Source: Pseudoips prasinana
Taxonomy: Eukaryota; Arthropoda; Insecta; Lepidoptera; Nolidae
Assembly (NCBI GenBank): GCA_951640165.1
Contig: OX621258.1
Coordinates: forward strand, 5,479,501 to 5,543,500
Length of the DNA stretch: 64,000 bases
Direction: 5' to 3'
The translations under genes and the position numbers were made by a program. The notes under the pieces were generated by a model that saw only the letters and a program-made list of their open reading frames with translations, did not search any database and was not told the origin of the DNA. Positions 50,331 to 60,723 of the stretch are shown in pieces; position 1 is the stretch's first letter; each line of letters begins with the position of its first letter.

Positions 50331-51049
50331 TGGAGTGGGCGTTTCATTTAAAAAAACCCTCGACTCCAGATATTGGTTGCAAGCTATTTAACATAATATT
50401 ACGCTCGTTTAAAGATCACAATCTTAAGTACGTGGATGACGGTTTGTTCATTTTCGTAATAGGAGGTTGAGCAAACAGCCAACAGATTGATGAAGGTACT
50501 AATTTGAGAGCAAACAAATTACTTATAATATTAGTAAAAACCTTTCTGCCCCAGCGGCCGTCGGATTTCTTAATAATAATATAACATTATTCAAACACAA
50601 CCATCCGACAAGAGATGGCTCTACAACGGGATAAATGGTGAATGCTACACAGACAAGTGCCATGCACTTAAGCTATGGATGGATCGACTGATCAAAACGC
50701 AAATACCGAGTAGCACTCGCACAAATTGAGAGAGAATGTAAATGCTACACGGTCAGCTGATGCAAGTCATGGGCGCCGCCATATTGCGACATGCGATAGA
50801 TGAACCAAAAACTTGACAACGTAAACTCATTGTTTAGAAAAATCTGAAGCTGATTATTATGAACATTTGAAGAGTTTTCATGGTTAAGTAAACGTGAAAC
50901 ATTGTCGTAATTAAACAATTGAGTTAAATTATAAACACCGAGAGGGTTCAACTGTCACTTCACGAACTGTCAAAAAACTGCGATACCGGTTAGGCGCATG
51001 ATGTTTTTTAAAAAATAAATTACAGTAAATAAATAAAAAGATGTAGTTA
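50331..51049. other. Unassigned stretch
   Basis: Holds a 26-bp piece of RTE (CTGCCCCAGCGGCCGTCGG, 50541-50559, reverse). Nothing else recognised. Confidence 0.4.
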
Positions 51050-51300
51050 CAAAGATTGTAAAAGGTATGCTGAGTCGTTTGAGCATTAAAGGGATGAATG
51101 AAAAAAAAATGACAAAAAAAGTATATATAAAGAAGGAATGGAAGGGGAAGACCTCGTTGAACATTTTCTGACCACGTCGGTGATGTTCTCTAGAAAGCCA
51201 GGCCAGAAGTACCCTAAACCAGTGAGCGTATATGATGAATATAATGAGTGTGAACTTTGTCTCTGCCTACCCTCTCAGAAACAGGCACAGGCATATAATA
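51050..51300 (+). mobile_element. LINE-B C-terminal region, heavily degraded
   Basis: AAAGGTATGCTGAGTCGTTT, GGAAGACCTCGTTGAACATT, AGCCAGGCCAGAAGTACCCT, GTCTCTGCCTACCCTCTCAG in LINE-B order with frameshifts. Confidence 0.6.
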
Positions 51301-51714
51301 TGTATAAATACAACATTGTGTCCAACCCAAACCTTTATTTTTAAAGAGGTCATTATCCAATTTCGATCAAATTTTCCCGTGATGGAAAGTGCTACAGGTA
51401 ATGCAATAATTGAAACCCTTACAAATAAACTAAACAAAAAAAAAATGCTGTTATTAAGTAAGTTTTATAATGTGGCTGAACTGTACTTGTATATTATATA
51501 AAAAAAACAGTCAACATCTCGAAGTAAACTCGAGATAAGCCCCTTTCGATGTTATAAAACAGTTCACGAGGTTATCATATAAACAAATAGACTACATTCA
51601 AATGGTAAGTAGATAGTAAATGAATTGACTACATATATTATACGTTTTACCATACGATTCCGAAAATTTGGTTCATTTTATGAGAGCTATAATCTAATAG
51701 AAGAAGGTAATAGA
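51301..51714. other. Unassigned AT-rich stretch
   Basis: No recognised feature. Confidence 0.4.
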
Positions 51715-51990
51715 GGCAAATAAGGTTTGCAAATATTATGACAAATGGAAATCCGTTGTCTCTGCCTACGCCTCTGGGAAACAGGCGTGAGTCTATGTAT
51801 CAGGTAGTTAGTCTTAATTTCTAGATCTAGTTTATATATCGATCAAGGGCATGACAGCTGACAACTTTTCATTATTTCTGAAGCACGGGGATGTATCACC
51901 GCCAAGTTCCAGACACCAGGTGGGTACTAAGTTTTATCTAGCTAAGTCTGACTTGAACTAAGGACCTCATTATCTGTAAAAAGCTTGATA
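51715..51990 (+). mobile_element. LINE-B end joined to reversed SINE-D-like DNA
   Basis: GACAAATGGAAATCCGTTGT to GTGAGTCTATGTAT is the LINE-B end. Then CAGGTAGTTAGTCTTAATTT and, reversed, a SINE-D-like GGTGATACATCCCCGTGCT region. The same junction occurs at 54343-54655. Confidence 0.65.
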
Positions 51991-52023
51991 AACACGGCAC
52001 TCTTTATAAAACGAATAAAGCCA

Positions 52024-52089
52024 GATCCCATTTCTGAACTCTATTTTGGACGTGTTTAGTCACGCAAAATAGAGTTCAGAAATGGGATC
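52024..52089. repeat. Perfect hairpin, 24-bp arms
   Basis: GATCCCATTTCTGAACTCTA arm at 52024-52047 and exact reverse complement at 52066-52089; 18-nt spacer. Confidence 0.93.
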
Positions 52090-52270
52090 GATATCAATAT
52101 ATAAAAATATAATATCCAGGTATTCATCATCTCATCATAAATGAGGTTCTTTAATACATAGGTTGGTGATGTTTCAACAAATAAAGCATGTGTCCGACTA
52201 GCTTCAACTTTGTGTGAGACTGATGCCTGAAATAGGTTTAAAAAATCTTGTAAGTACTCATAACTTGGAG

Positions 52271-52379
52271 ACAAAATGGACCGATGATCTTGTGAGGGTC
52301 GCTAGAAGTCGCTGGATGCGGATAGCGCTAGAAGTCCAGCAGTGGATGACTTTCGGCTGACATGATCATGATGATGATT
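52271..52379 (+). mobile_element. RTE 3' fragment with internal deletion
   Basis: AAATGGACCGATGATCTTGT, GTCGCTGGATGCGGATAGCG, then directly CCAGCAGTGGATGACTTTCG and an ATGATCATGATGATGAT tail; the GGAGATCTTTGG segment is lost. Confidence 0.75.
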
Positions 52380-52639
52380 ACTCGTTTGTCTTAACTGAAA
52401 ATATGGCGCCTTAGTACTACTAACAAAAAAAGAGTGGATGAATATCGCATGTAGGTAGACATTAGAAATTATACCGACCCTAAACAAACAGCTATCGCGA
52501 ACTCTTCACTTGAACAGGAAGGATCTACGGATACACATACCTATGACGTAGACACAATGATCGGATTCGGAATTGCGCTGCTCATTAAAGTTACAACTCT
52601 TTACATACGAAGAGCGATTAGTATTACTGAAACTCTGAG

Positions 52640-52710
52640 GAAACGGAGGAATCGGCGTGATTTAATTGAAACATATAAGATCCTTAATGGGCATTATGAC
52701 AAGACCTAAG
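52640..52710 (+). mobile_element. LINE RT fragment
   Basis: Codons for LRKRRNRRDLIETYKILNGH, a conserved LINE C-terminal word (RR-DLIETYK-LNG). Too short for clade. Confidence 0.5.
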
Positions 52711-52867
52711 CATTCCATGGATTCACCGTGTGGAAACTGGGTCCACCGTGGTAGAGGAGGGAACACTCGACAGTCTGAGACTTGTGACTCAGAGTTTAGG
52801 GGGGCCTGAGATGCATCAACGCCCACCTTCTCTGTCTCTCAGCGTTCCCCCCTCTTCCTAGCCAAAC

Positions 52868-53228
52868 TGCCTCGTTGGTCTAGCGGTAGCGTGTTCACCC
52901 GCAGAGAACGAGGTCCTGGGTTCAAATCCCGGGTCCGGCCAAGAAAGTGATTTTGAGACTTTTCTGTAAAAAGAAAAATTTCTCAGCATCAGCCCGAAGT
53001 CTGGGAGTTGGCGGTATTATACCCCCGTGCCGTGAGAGCACTTAAAGCCGTCGGTCCTGTACCTGACCTCTTTCGGGTCGCGTCGCTAGGCGACCTATTG
53101 GATCATGAGAGTGATGGAATAGAATAGTGTGTTTGCGCACACACTTGTGCACTACAATATGTCCCGCGCAGATGGCTAATCTCTATTGAGAGTGGCCGCC
53201 GTGGCCTGAATACGGCTAGGAGGACATT
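52868..53228 (+). mobile_element. SINE-D copy, full length
   Basis: CTGCCTCGTTGGTCTAGCGG, GGGTTCAAATCCCGGGTCCG, CAGCATCAGCCCGAAGTCTG, end GAATACGGCTAGGAGGACAT. The best reference copy of the family in the window. Confidence 0.88.
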
Positions 53229-53600
53229 AGCCAAACTTGGTATGATCGCAACAATGCCGCTTTGGATACTCGTTCTAATATAGAACTTACGGTAGTTCTT
53301 AATAATCCTAGGTCTTTTTGTAGGTTATAGAGGGATTTGGCACTTCTACGGCATATAAATTAACCACAAAGCCGTTTGATGAAACTTTGATGAAATATTT
53401 GTAAGAAATGATAAAGCTTAGAACCACCTTCTCATAGAACAACCCACACTGACATTTACAAGCAAAAGGGTTGTCAATTCGTGAAATAGTATGCCGGAAA
53501 GCGTTATTTCAGCTTTCTGTGAATCAGTTCAAGAACAGACTTGACAAGCTTCTCAATTCTATTCAGCAGGATGTAGGCAATTCTCAGTTATTTTTAACTG
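53229..53600. other. Unassigned stretch
   Basis: No recognised feature; may contain decayed LINE DNA near 53460-53580. Confidence 0.35.
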
Positions 53601-53615
53601 CCTGCCCGATAATAT

Positions 53616-53652
<37 letters not shown>
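53616..53652. repeat. (TA)n microsatellite
   Basis: About 17 TA units next to the LINE-C 3' end; probably grown from the element's tail. Confidence 0.9.
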
Positions 53653-53653
<1 letters not shown>

Positions 53654-54165
53654 GTGCGTCTGCTACAGACGATTTACGGCGCATTGTCTGGGAGAATTTT
53701 TTTTTGGTGGCTAAACAAACCGATGCGAGAGCGACATAGCCTGCCGCAGGCATAAGAGAAATTTGCGGTGGTTGGTGCTGAGCCGCTTTCATGTCGCTTC
53801 TGTCTCTTATCAGCAAGTACTCCGAACCAGGCTTCGTCACAGATCTGACGACCCTCCACTACACGTTTGCGCCATTCAACTCTATTTTCAGCGAGCTTTT
53901 CTCAGGTACAGTGGTCAATTTTAAAAGCCATATCCCGCTTGGAGGTCTACCGACATCGCGCTTCGCATTAGCTACCGCCCCCAACAGAACACATCGTGGT
54001 AGTCGAGTGGGTTCCATTCTGTGCACATGCCCCAACCAACGTAAACGCTTCTGTTTAAGAAACGCTGTCAGGCTAGGTAGCTGTGCTATTTCTAGAACTC
54101 TCTCGTTAGTGACCCTATCTTGCCATGTAATTCCCAAGATCTTACGGAGACACCGCATATAACGG
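53616..54165 (-). pseudogene. LINE-C C-terminal region
   Basis: Minus strand: RKILGITWQDRVTNERVLEI, FLKQKRLRWLGHVHRMEPTR, KRDVGRPPSG, then in another frame EGRQICDEAWFGVLADKRQ and CGRLCRSRIGLFSHQKK. A frameshift near 53860 separates the parts, and a deletion removes one finger Cys (FSYACG for CSCQACG). The tail is the TA microsatellite at 53616-53652. Confidence 0.75.
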
Positions 54166-54342
54166 AGACAACGCATGCCTGATAATATAATAATAATATA
54201 CCACTCCATATACACGGCCGGCGCCGTGGAGGGGGCAGATGACTTTCTTATCCACCTAATTTTAATCCAGTGCATGCAACGGTTGCCTGGAAGAAATCGC
54301 CGTGATACAATAAGACGAGACGAGAGAGCAATTATTAATAAA

Positions 54343-54655
54343 TTCATTGTGCGATGTTCTCAAGAAAGACCAGGTCAGAAGTATCCTAAACCGGATAGCG
54401 GGTATGAAGAAAATCATGAGAGTAAACGAGGCAAAGGAGATGTGCAGGGATCGTGACAAATGGAAGTCCGTTGTCTCTGCCTACGCCTCTGGGAAACAGG
54501 CGTAAGTCTATGTATCAGGTAGTTAGTCTTAATTTCTAGATCTAGTTTATATATCGAGCGGGGGCCTGACTGCTGACAGCTTTTCATTATTTCCGAAGCA
54601 CGGGGGTGTATCACCGCCGAGTTCAAGACACCGGGTGGGTACTAAGTTTAAACTA
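54343..54655 (+). mobile_element. LINE-B end joined to reversed SINE-D-like DNA
   Basis: GATGTTCTCAAGAAAGACCA, AAATGGAAGTCCGTTGTCTC, GTAAGTCTATGTATCAGGTA, then TTCCGAAGCACGGGGGTGTA. Same junction as 51715-51990. Confidence 0.65.
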
Positions 54656-54859
54656 ACGCTATTTAATCTGTAATAAATTACCTGCATGTGGAAGAGCGGG
54701 GCTTCCTAACACAGGCAATGTTATGCCTAAAAGGCATGCCCAAGAATGTTGTAATAAGGTTGACTTAATGAAAAAAATAAATATACCTCTACCTAGCCGC
54801 CATTTTGTATTATTATTTATTGGCATTGAATAGGTCGAATGTGTGGAAAACACATTGTA

Positions 54860-54994
54860 CAGACTCCAGCACGTCAAGCTACCCCAAACTGTCAAACTTC
54901 CCCATTTGTTAGTGAACCTTATGCTTATGTGATAAAGTTGAAAATCTATAAAAGACATTTGACAGATTGGGGTAGCTGGATGTGCTGGCGTCTG
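54860..54994. mobile_element. MITE-T copy, 135 bp
   Basis: CAGACTCCAGCACGTCAAGC to GATGTGCTGGCGTCTG; TA at 54858-54859 and 54995-54996. Orientation as 22611. Confidence 0.88.
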
Positions 54995-55179
54995 TACTTT
55001 TTGTACAAAAATCGGTACAGTAATAAAAAATCTGAAACAATAGACAATTTGTGCAATAAATTTTAACATTATACAACATTGTTTACGGGTATTAACGCGA
55101 CTAACCTTTACCCGACGAAGACGGAGGTTAGTTCAAGACCACGATCAATTGACCACGAGACAATGATCATTAGGTACTA

Positions 55180-55330
55180 TTATAAAATAAATCTTATTGT
55201 ACATTTTTTCATACAGTCCGTGTTGGTACTTAAATATCTATATGTAAATTGTTTAATTAATTAGATACTACCTACTACACACATATTCTGACGATTTACA
55301 AGCGCTTTTTTAAAGCCTACATGAATAAAA
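55180..55330 (+). repeat. Repeat Q copy
   Basis: AAATAAATCTTATTGTACAT, GATTTACAAGCGCTTTTTTA, GCCTACATGAATAAA. Confidence 0.6.
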
Positions 55331-55502
55331 AAAAATATTGGGAAAAGTTGAAAAGTAAAAATAAAAGTTGAAACACTACTTCCAATTCTAAGAACATTGT
55401 GTCCATTGTCTTTTGTAAGTGTTTGTAATTTTGATTATTCTTAAATAAATAAATAGAAAAGAATAACTTGAATTCAAACGTTGCGAAACACGTGCAGTAA
55501 CT

Positions 55503-55760
55503 CAATTCTCAACGGCCACTGCAAACTGAATAAGCACATGTTCAACCTAAAGTTTGCCGACAGCACTATCTGCAGATTCTGCCAAGAATCAGAGTAAATT
55601 CCTAAGCGCATTCTGTGCTCGTGCGGACCGCTAATGCGTTGTAGAAGTAGGTATCTAGTTGGGACAGCATATCATGCAACCGGAAGAGATACAAACACTC
55701 ACTGCAAAATCAATCTTGAAGGTTATTAAAACTAGGATTAAGCAGTAAACTCAAACAAAT
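55503..55760 (+). pseudogene. LINE RNase H/zinc-knuckle C terminus
   Basis: LNGHCKLNKHMFNLKFADST, then ICRFCQESE, a stop, and ILCSCGPLMR: the C-x2-C-x-H/C knuckle after an RNase H domain in R1/Jockey/I-type LINEs. The His expected in the EHILC word is changed (KRILC). Confidence 0.65.
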
Positions 55761-55861
55761 CAAGGAGCTCTGCTACAATAGATCAGAAATGGTCGAGGTA
55801 GCCAACAAGGCATCAAACCCCGAACAAAAAATAATAATAATACATTATTGTAATATTCGTA

Positions 55862-56076
55862 AAGCCGACGGCCGCTGGGGCAGAAAGGTTCTCGAGTGGC
55901 GACCACGAACCGGAAGACGCAGCGTGGGCAGGCCCCCTACAAGATGGACCGATGATCTTGTGAGGGTCGCTGGAAATCGCTGGATGCGGATAGCGCAAGA
56001 CCGGCAATTGTGGAGATCTTTATGGGAGGCCTTTGTCCAGCAGTGGACGTCTTTCGGCTGATATGATGATGATGAT
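55862..56076 (+). mobile_element. 5'-truncated RTE copy with 13-bp TSD
   Basis: Starts AGCCGACGGCCGCTGGGGC and ends with the GATGATGAT tail. TGTAATATTCGTA (55849-55861) and TGTAATTTTCGTA (56077-56089) are the duplication, one mismatch. The C-terminal frame GRWGRKVLEWRPRTGRRS to FVQQWTSFG is open, so this is a young copy. Confidence 0.9.
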
Positions 56077-56119
56077 TGTAATTTTCGTAAGGATCTCTAA
56101 TTTTGATGAAAAACAATAA

Positions 56120-56285
56120 TATCCTCCTAGCCGAATTTCGGCTACGGCGGCCCGTCTCTATGGAGTCTAGCCACCTGCGCGGGACAAATTGTAGTGCACA
56201 GGTGTGTGCGCAAACACAGGGGCAGTTTCTATTCCATCAGTCTTATGATCCGATGGGACGACTAGCGACACGACCGGAAAAAGCC
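56120..56285 (-). mobile_element. SINE-D 3' half
   Basis: CCTAGCCGAATTTCGGCTAC to CTAGCGACACGACCGGAAA. Confidence 0.75.
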
Positions 56286-56778
56286 CAATAATAAAAAAAA
56301 ATATCCATGTCACTCCCTGATAATGTAAGGGATAAAGCACATCAAAGATCTTATCAATCATCAATTTATATTCATAAATTTAAAAAAAATCATGTCAAAT
56401 ATACTTACTGCACACCAAATTTACCGCAATTTACTGGAAGTGTATTTCGCTGCTAACTTAAATTGCTGCTAAGATTATATAAATCTTATATTGATATAAT
56501 TCATCGTTATTTATCATTTGGACCATACATAAATAAATCGTGGTCTTTGTATTTGAATCGTGGTGTGTTAATATTATAATAATAACATATATTATTAGTT
56601 AAGTTCATCAAGACATTATTATTTCAGTAATAAACAGTACGTATTTAGTAAGTTATGATAATATTATATAATAGTTTTACTATTATTAAAGATGCTTATG
56701 ATTTAATATATTTTTTTTATTAATTACCCGATTTTCTAAGGGGTATCTCACATAATTTACTGTAAATCAACGCTTGAA
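56286..56778. other. Unassigned AT-rich stretch
   Basis: No recognised feature. Confidence 0.4.
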
Positions 56779-56893
56779 TGACATTCTAAGAAAGTGACAT
56801 TTTTGATAAAGTGACATTCTAAGAAAGTGATATTTTGCGAAAGTTACGAAATTTTTCACGATGACATTTTGCGAAAGTGACGTTCTGCGTCAA
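56779..56893. repeat. Degenerate 16-17-bp minisatellite, ~7 units
   Basis: Units TGACATTCTAAGAAAG, TGACATTTTTGATAAAG, TGACATTCTAAGAAAG, TGATATTTTGCGAAAG, one decayed unit, TGACATTTTGCGAAAG, TGACGTTCTGCGTCAAG. Confidence 0.85.
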
Positions 56894-56943
56894 GACCGAT
56901 TTTTTCATTTGCAATTCATCAACATAATTATAATGTTCAAGTT

Positions 56944-57005
56944 AGCCAAATGACGTCCACAGCTGGACAAAGGCATCCATACTGCCTACAATGTATCTAA
57001 TGGAC
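56944..57005 (-). mobile_element. RTE-like 3' fragment
   Basis: TGACGTCCACAGCTGGACAA, AGGCATCC in reverse RTE-end order. Confidence 0.5.
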
Positions 57006-57040
57006 ACTGGTTAAAAATGGCGTGCACAAAAATCATTGCT

Positions 57041-57070
57041 GGATCAGTTTGTCACGTGACAAACTGATCC
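57041..57070. repeat. Perfect 30-bp palindrome
   Basis: GGATCAGTTTGTCAC and its reverse complement with no loop. A second perfect palindrome, GAAGGCGTATACGCCTTC, follows near 57085. Confidence 0.93.
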
Positions 57071-57790
57071 ATTTTTTTTTAGTAGAAGGCGTATACGCCT
57101 TCCGAAAGCCTCCCAAAAAGTTGTAGAGCAAAAAAGAAAATATTTATAATTTTTTTAACCATTATGCTTATATCATCTTACTTTTTAATTTAGAGCAAAA
57201 AGTTATATGAACACATTTGTAGCCAAAACAATTTGCTACAAATGATGTCTTTAGTTGTTTTTTGTAAGACGCGTAGTTTTCGAGATGTCGAGAAAAAAGT
57301 GTATTCACCCCTTTTTCAAGATGGCTGCCGGGGCACAAAGGTGGCGACCCCACACACTTGAGGTTAAGCTTCTATTGACCCCCACATACGTCCCAAAAAT
57401 TAAATTGCGTCCTATAAAAATGCAAAGCTCATGTAACATTTCAATGTATTAATGGCCGATCTGGAAGTACCTAAATATACTCCGGACTCAGGTGGGCCTA
57501 AGCAAAGAAAACATAATTAGCTAGGTAGGGACTGTAGAGCAGCTCCAATATGGACTGTAGTTGTGAAGCATCGGTCCAATCCATGGCCCATTTAACAGCG
57601 TGCCCAGCCTGCCCTTCCATATGCTCATGGCATGATCTTAAAAATGCCACAAGCAGGGCCAGGTTCTGGGCCAAAAAAAATATGTTGAGTTTGCCATTTG
57701 AAACGTTAAGAAAGAAAGAAAGGTTATAGATTATTTTCAAATCAGTTATGTAGTTTTTTAGTTTATCCATTAACAGCTAACAAAACATTT
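57071..57790. other. Unassigned stretch with a 90-codon frame
   Basis: A minus-strand frame at 57498-57770 contains LALLVAFLRSCHEHMEG and WAMDWTDASQLQSI; I do not recognise it. CAAGATGGCTGCCGGGGC near 57318 resembles the 4950 region loosely. Possibly an old DNA element. Confidence 0.35.
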
Positions 57791-57829
57791 GACGGTACGG
57801 TTGGCTGCGTGAAAGGCAAGCATTGGTAA

Positions 57830-58060
57830 ATTCTTGCCTTTCACGCCGCAGGTCGTGTGTTCGATTTCCACGCAGGACAGATATTTGTGTGCATGAACAT
57901 GTCTGTTTGTCCTGAGTAGGTGTAATTATCTATATAAGTATGTATTTACAAAAGAAAAGTAGTGTATGCAATATATCAGTTTTCTGGTTTCCAGTTACTG
58001 CTGAGTTTGGGATCAGATGGCCGTGTGTGAAAAATGTCCCAGGATATTGTTATATTATTA
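57830..58060 (+). mobile_element. SINE-B copy with inverted head
   Basis: CCTTTCACGCCGCAGGTCGT onward is SINE-B. The usual head before it is replaced by GCGTGAAAGGCAAG (57807-57820), an exact inverted copy of CTTGCCTTTCACGC (57833-57846). Confidence 0.8.
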
Positions 58061-58137
58061 TTATACAAAGGTTCCAATCGTTTCTGTTATAAATATAAAT
58101 CTATACGAGAAATAGTCGATATAAATAAATAAAATAA

Positions 58138-58388
58138 ATATCTTAGGACGTTATTCACACACGGTCATTTGATCTCAAACTAAGCAGAGCTTGTATTATG
58201 GAAACCAGATAACTGATATACTACATAATATACTAGTTTTCTTTTATAAATACATACATATATATAATTACACCCAGACTCACGACAAACAGACATACAT
58301 ATTCATGCACACAAATATATGTCCTGGATGGGAATTGAACCCACGAGCTGCGGCGTGCAAAGCAAGCATTTACAAACCACGCCAGACT
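58138..58388 (-). mobile_element. SINE-B copy, full length
   Basis: ATATCTTAGGACGTTATTCA tail to GCGTGGTTTGTAAATGC head on the minus strand; lies tail to tail with the preceding SINE-B. Confidence 0.82.
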
Positions 58389-58449
58389 TTTTTTATATTA
58401 TATAGTTTTGCCTATAAAAAAATAAACTTGTTTTTTTTATAATAATAAT

Positions 58450-58735
58450 AATGTCCTCCCGACCGAATTTCGGCCACGGCGGCCAGTCCCAATGGAGCCA
58501 ATTGCGCAGAACATATTATAGTGCACAAGTGTGTGCGCAAACACAGAGGCACTTTCTATTCCATCACTCTCATGATCTGATGGGACGACTAGCGACACGA
58601 CCGGAAAGAGGTCAGGTACAGGACCGACGGCTTGACGTGCTCTCCGAGTCACGGGGGTGTAATACCGCCAACTTCCAGACTTCGGGCTGATACTGAGAAA
58701 TTTCTTTTTATGGAAAAATCCCAAATAGACTTTAT
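58450..58735 (-). mobile_element. SINE-D body
   Basis: CCGAATTTCGGCCACGGCGG to the TTTATGGAAAAATCCC region; the tRNA head is absent. Confidence 0.8.
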
Positions 58736-59024
58736 TATTTTTTTAATAGTTCGCGCTCTAATAGCTTATTGGCCGGAATAAAAAAAAAAGAAAAAAAAAA
58801 CAACAACTTACCATAGACACGTGATCACAGTACAACGGATAGCACCGTACTAAGCACTGAAGATTATTCAGAAGGTCCACTGATAAGCTTAATATACATT
58901 ATGTACAATCAACTATCTGTTTATGTAGTCATTTGACCTTCTGTAGATTGCATTGTAAATTGTTTCTGTTAATTTTATTACTCATTTGAATAATCTCGTG
59001 GAGATTAATTAGGTATACCTGTTG

Positions 59025-59110
59025 GTCAGTGGTTAGTAGAATTAATCCTAGGGTCGTGACTTCGATCCCCACCCAAAACAATTTTTTGTATGATGAGCAC
59101 GATTATTTAT
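59025..59110 (+). repeat. tRNA-like SINE head
   Basis: TGGTCAGTGGTTAGTAGAAT and GTCGTGACTTCGATCCCCAC, then a GATGAGCACGATTATT body. Single copy here. Confidence 0.5.
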
Positions 59111-59138
59111 AAGGTGCCTCGGTGTAATTTATCTATAA

Positions 59139-59646
59139 CTAGCTGTGCCCCGCGGTTTTACCCGCGTTACACTTTATAAATAATAGCTTACTAGCTGTGC
59201 CCCGCGGTTTTACCCGCGATAAACTTTATAAATTATCACAGCTCCTCCCCCGTAGGTGATAGCCCGATAATATGTAGCCTATATGTTGACCCGACCTCTT
59301 AGTAAAATCCATGCAAAATTTGAAGGAAATCCATGCAGTACTTTTTGAGTTTAGCCCGGACATACATACAGACAAACAGACACACAGACAAAAATTCTAA
59401 AAACTATATTTTTGGCTTCGATATTGATTGTAGATCACGCCCCAAGTATCATTTAAAAAAAAAAATTCAATGTACAGTTTTGACCTTCCTACGATTTTAT
59501 TATATGTTTCGATGTGTCAATCCAGGGTATCAACTATCTGTATACCAGAATTTTATTTAAATCTCTCCAGCCAAACGGACGTGAAGAAGTAACAAACATA
59601 CACACTCACACAGTCACACACTTTTGGCTTTATAATATTAGTGTGA
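59139..59646 (-). mobile_element. Helitron-like element hosting another Helitron
   Basis: CTAG at 59139 with the GGGTAAAACCGCGGGGC hairpin; the 5' end TCACACTAATATTATAAAGC lies at 59646. Its sequence is continuous after removing 59191-59512. Confidence 0.82.
59191..59512 (-). mobile_element. Helitron-like subfamily 2, nested
   Basis: Minus strand starts TCGAAACATATAATAAAATC (59512) and ends CTAG (59191). It sits exactly between A and T of the host element, the known Helitron target. 322 bp. Confidence 0.85.
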
Positions 59647-60228
59647 TTATGTATGTATTTAGACAGTATATTTATGGTTGCAATATTTGACTTGCAATTG
59701 ACCGACTTAGCTAAAAAACATGGATTAAATAAATGTAATGTATATTAATTTTGTCATAGTCGAGTCATTTTTCTTGGTGTACCTACTTATGTATTGTTAT
59801 GGACAAGTTATGACAAGAATGTCGACATTATAACAATTATTTTATATACTGTCTGTGTTATGCATTTCCAAATTGGTGTTAATTTATTAATATTTTATTT
59901 TATAAGTTCGTTTTTCCATACATTTATTGTTTAAATTAGCTATAAGTTATATTTTGGTGTCCAGGTACTCTAAAGTTCTAACTGCGAGCTGTACACTAAT
60001 TGTCCGCGAGTTATTTTACGTGGTTCCATCATAAAACCAGCGCTGCACCTGTTAATGTTGCAGCTAGTGCTGAGATGTGACCAATTCGGACTCGCACAGA
60101 TAAGAATTAAGGACTTCTGTTTGTGTACCTATATATATATTGTTATTATTATCTGTGTAAGTTTACTGAATAAATTTATTTTCTTTCTTTCTTTCAATAG
60201 TACAGGCTCTGCATAATTTGGGATGGTG
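59647..60228. other. Unassigned stretch, possible LINE 3' end
   Basis: The end TACTGAATAAATTTATTTTC then (TTTC)n at 60180-60198 looks like a non-LTR 3' terminus. The rest is unassigned. Confidence 0.4.
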
Positions 60229-60303
60229 TAAATCTATTCAGTAAACTATTCTAAACAAACTATTTTCAGGATGTGCGTTAATTAAGTTACATGTTGTATA
60301 TAA
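60229..60303. mobile_element. MITE-W end fragment
   Basis: AAACTATTTTCAGGATGTGC, GTTAATTAAGTTACATGTTG, TATAT: one terminus of MITE-W. Confidence 0.7.
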
Positions 60304-60723
60304 GCGAACGCTCGCCTTTAATGTCCGGTGACGCAGTGAAAGTATCCTAGACTGAAATTGTTATAAAAAAAAACTATATAAATTAGACGTTTACTTTAAA
60401 AAAATATCTATGGACTATTTGAATTAATCTCTGGAAAGAAATGAGATAATTTCTATAAAAGGAACCTTTATAAAGAATAAATATCTTAAAGATAGGCAAG
60501 TACACTGTGAACTGGAAGTGATAACCTGCCCGAACTGTCTATCTACTAAACTAATAACTGTCAGTCTGAATAACATAAAGACAATATTCAGTGATAGATA
60601 AGAACATGATAAAATAATTTTGTTTACACAACACTTAAACATTACCTCAGAGACTTTAATTCAGTCGATATTTTGATGTAAGTGTGAATGTCAATATTTT
60701 TAACAAGCTCTCCTGTGAACATA
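60304..60723. other. Unassigned stretch
   Basis: Starts with a short piece of repeat N; otherwise nothing recognised. Confidence 0.4.

Noticed and set aside
53616..53652. Long (TA)n run as a regulatory element
   Set aside because: Adjacent to the LINE-C 3' end; simplest explanation is slippage growth of its tail.
57498..57770. 90-codon minus-strand frame as a host gene
   Set aside because: Not recognised and surrounded by repeat-like DNA; kept only as an unassigned stretch.
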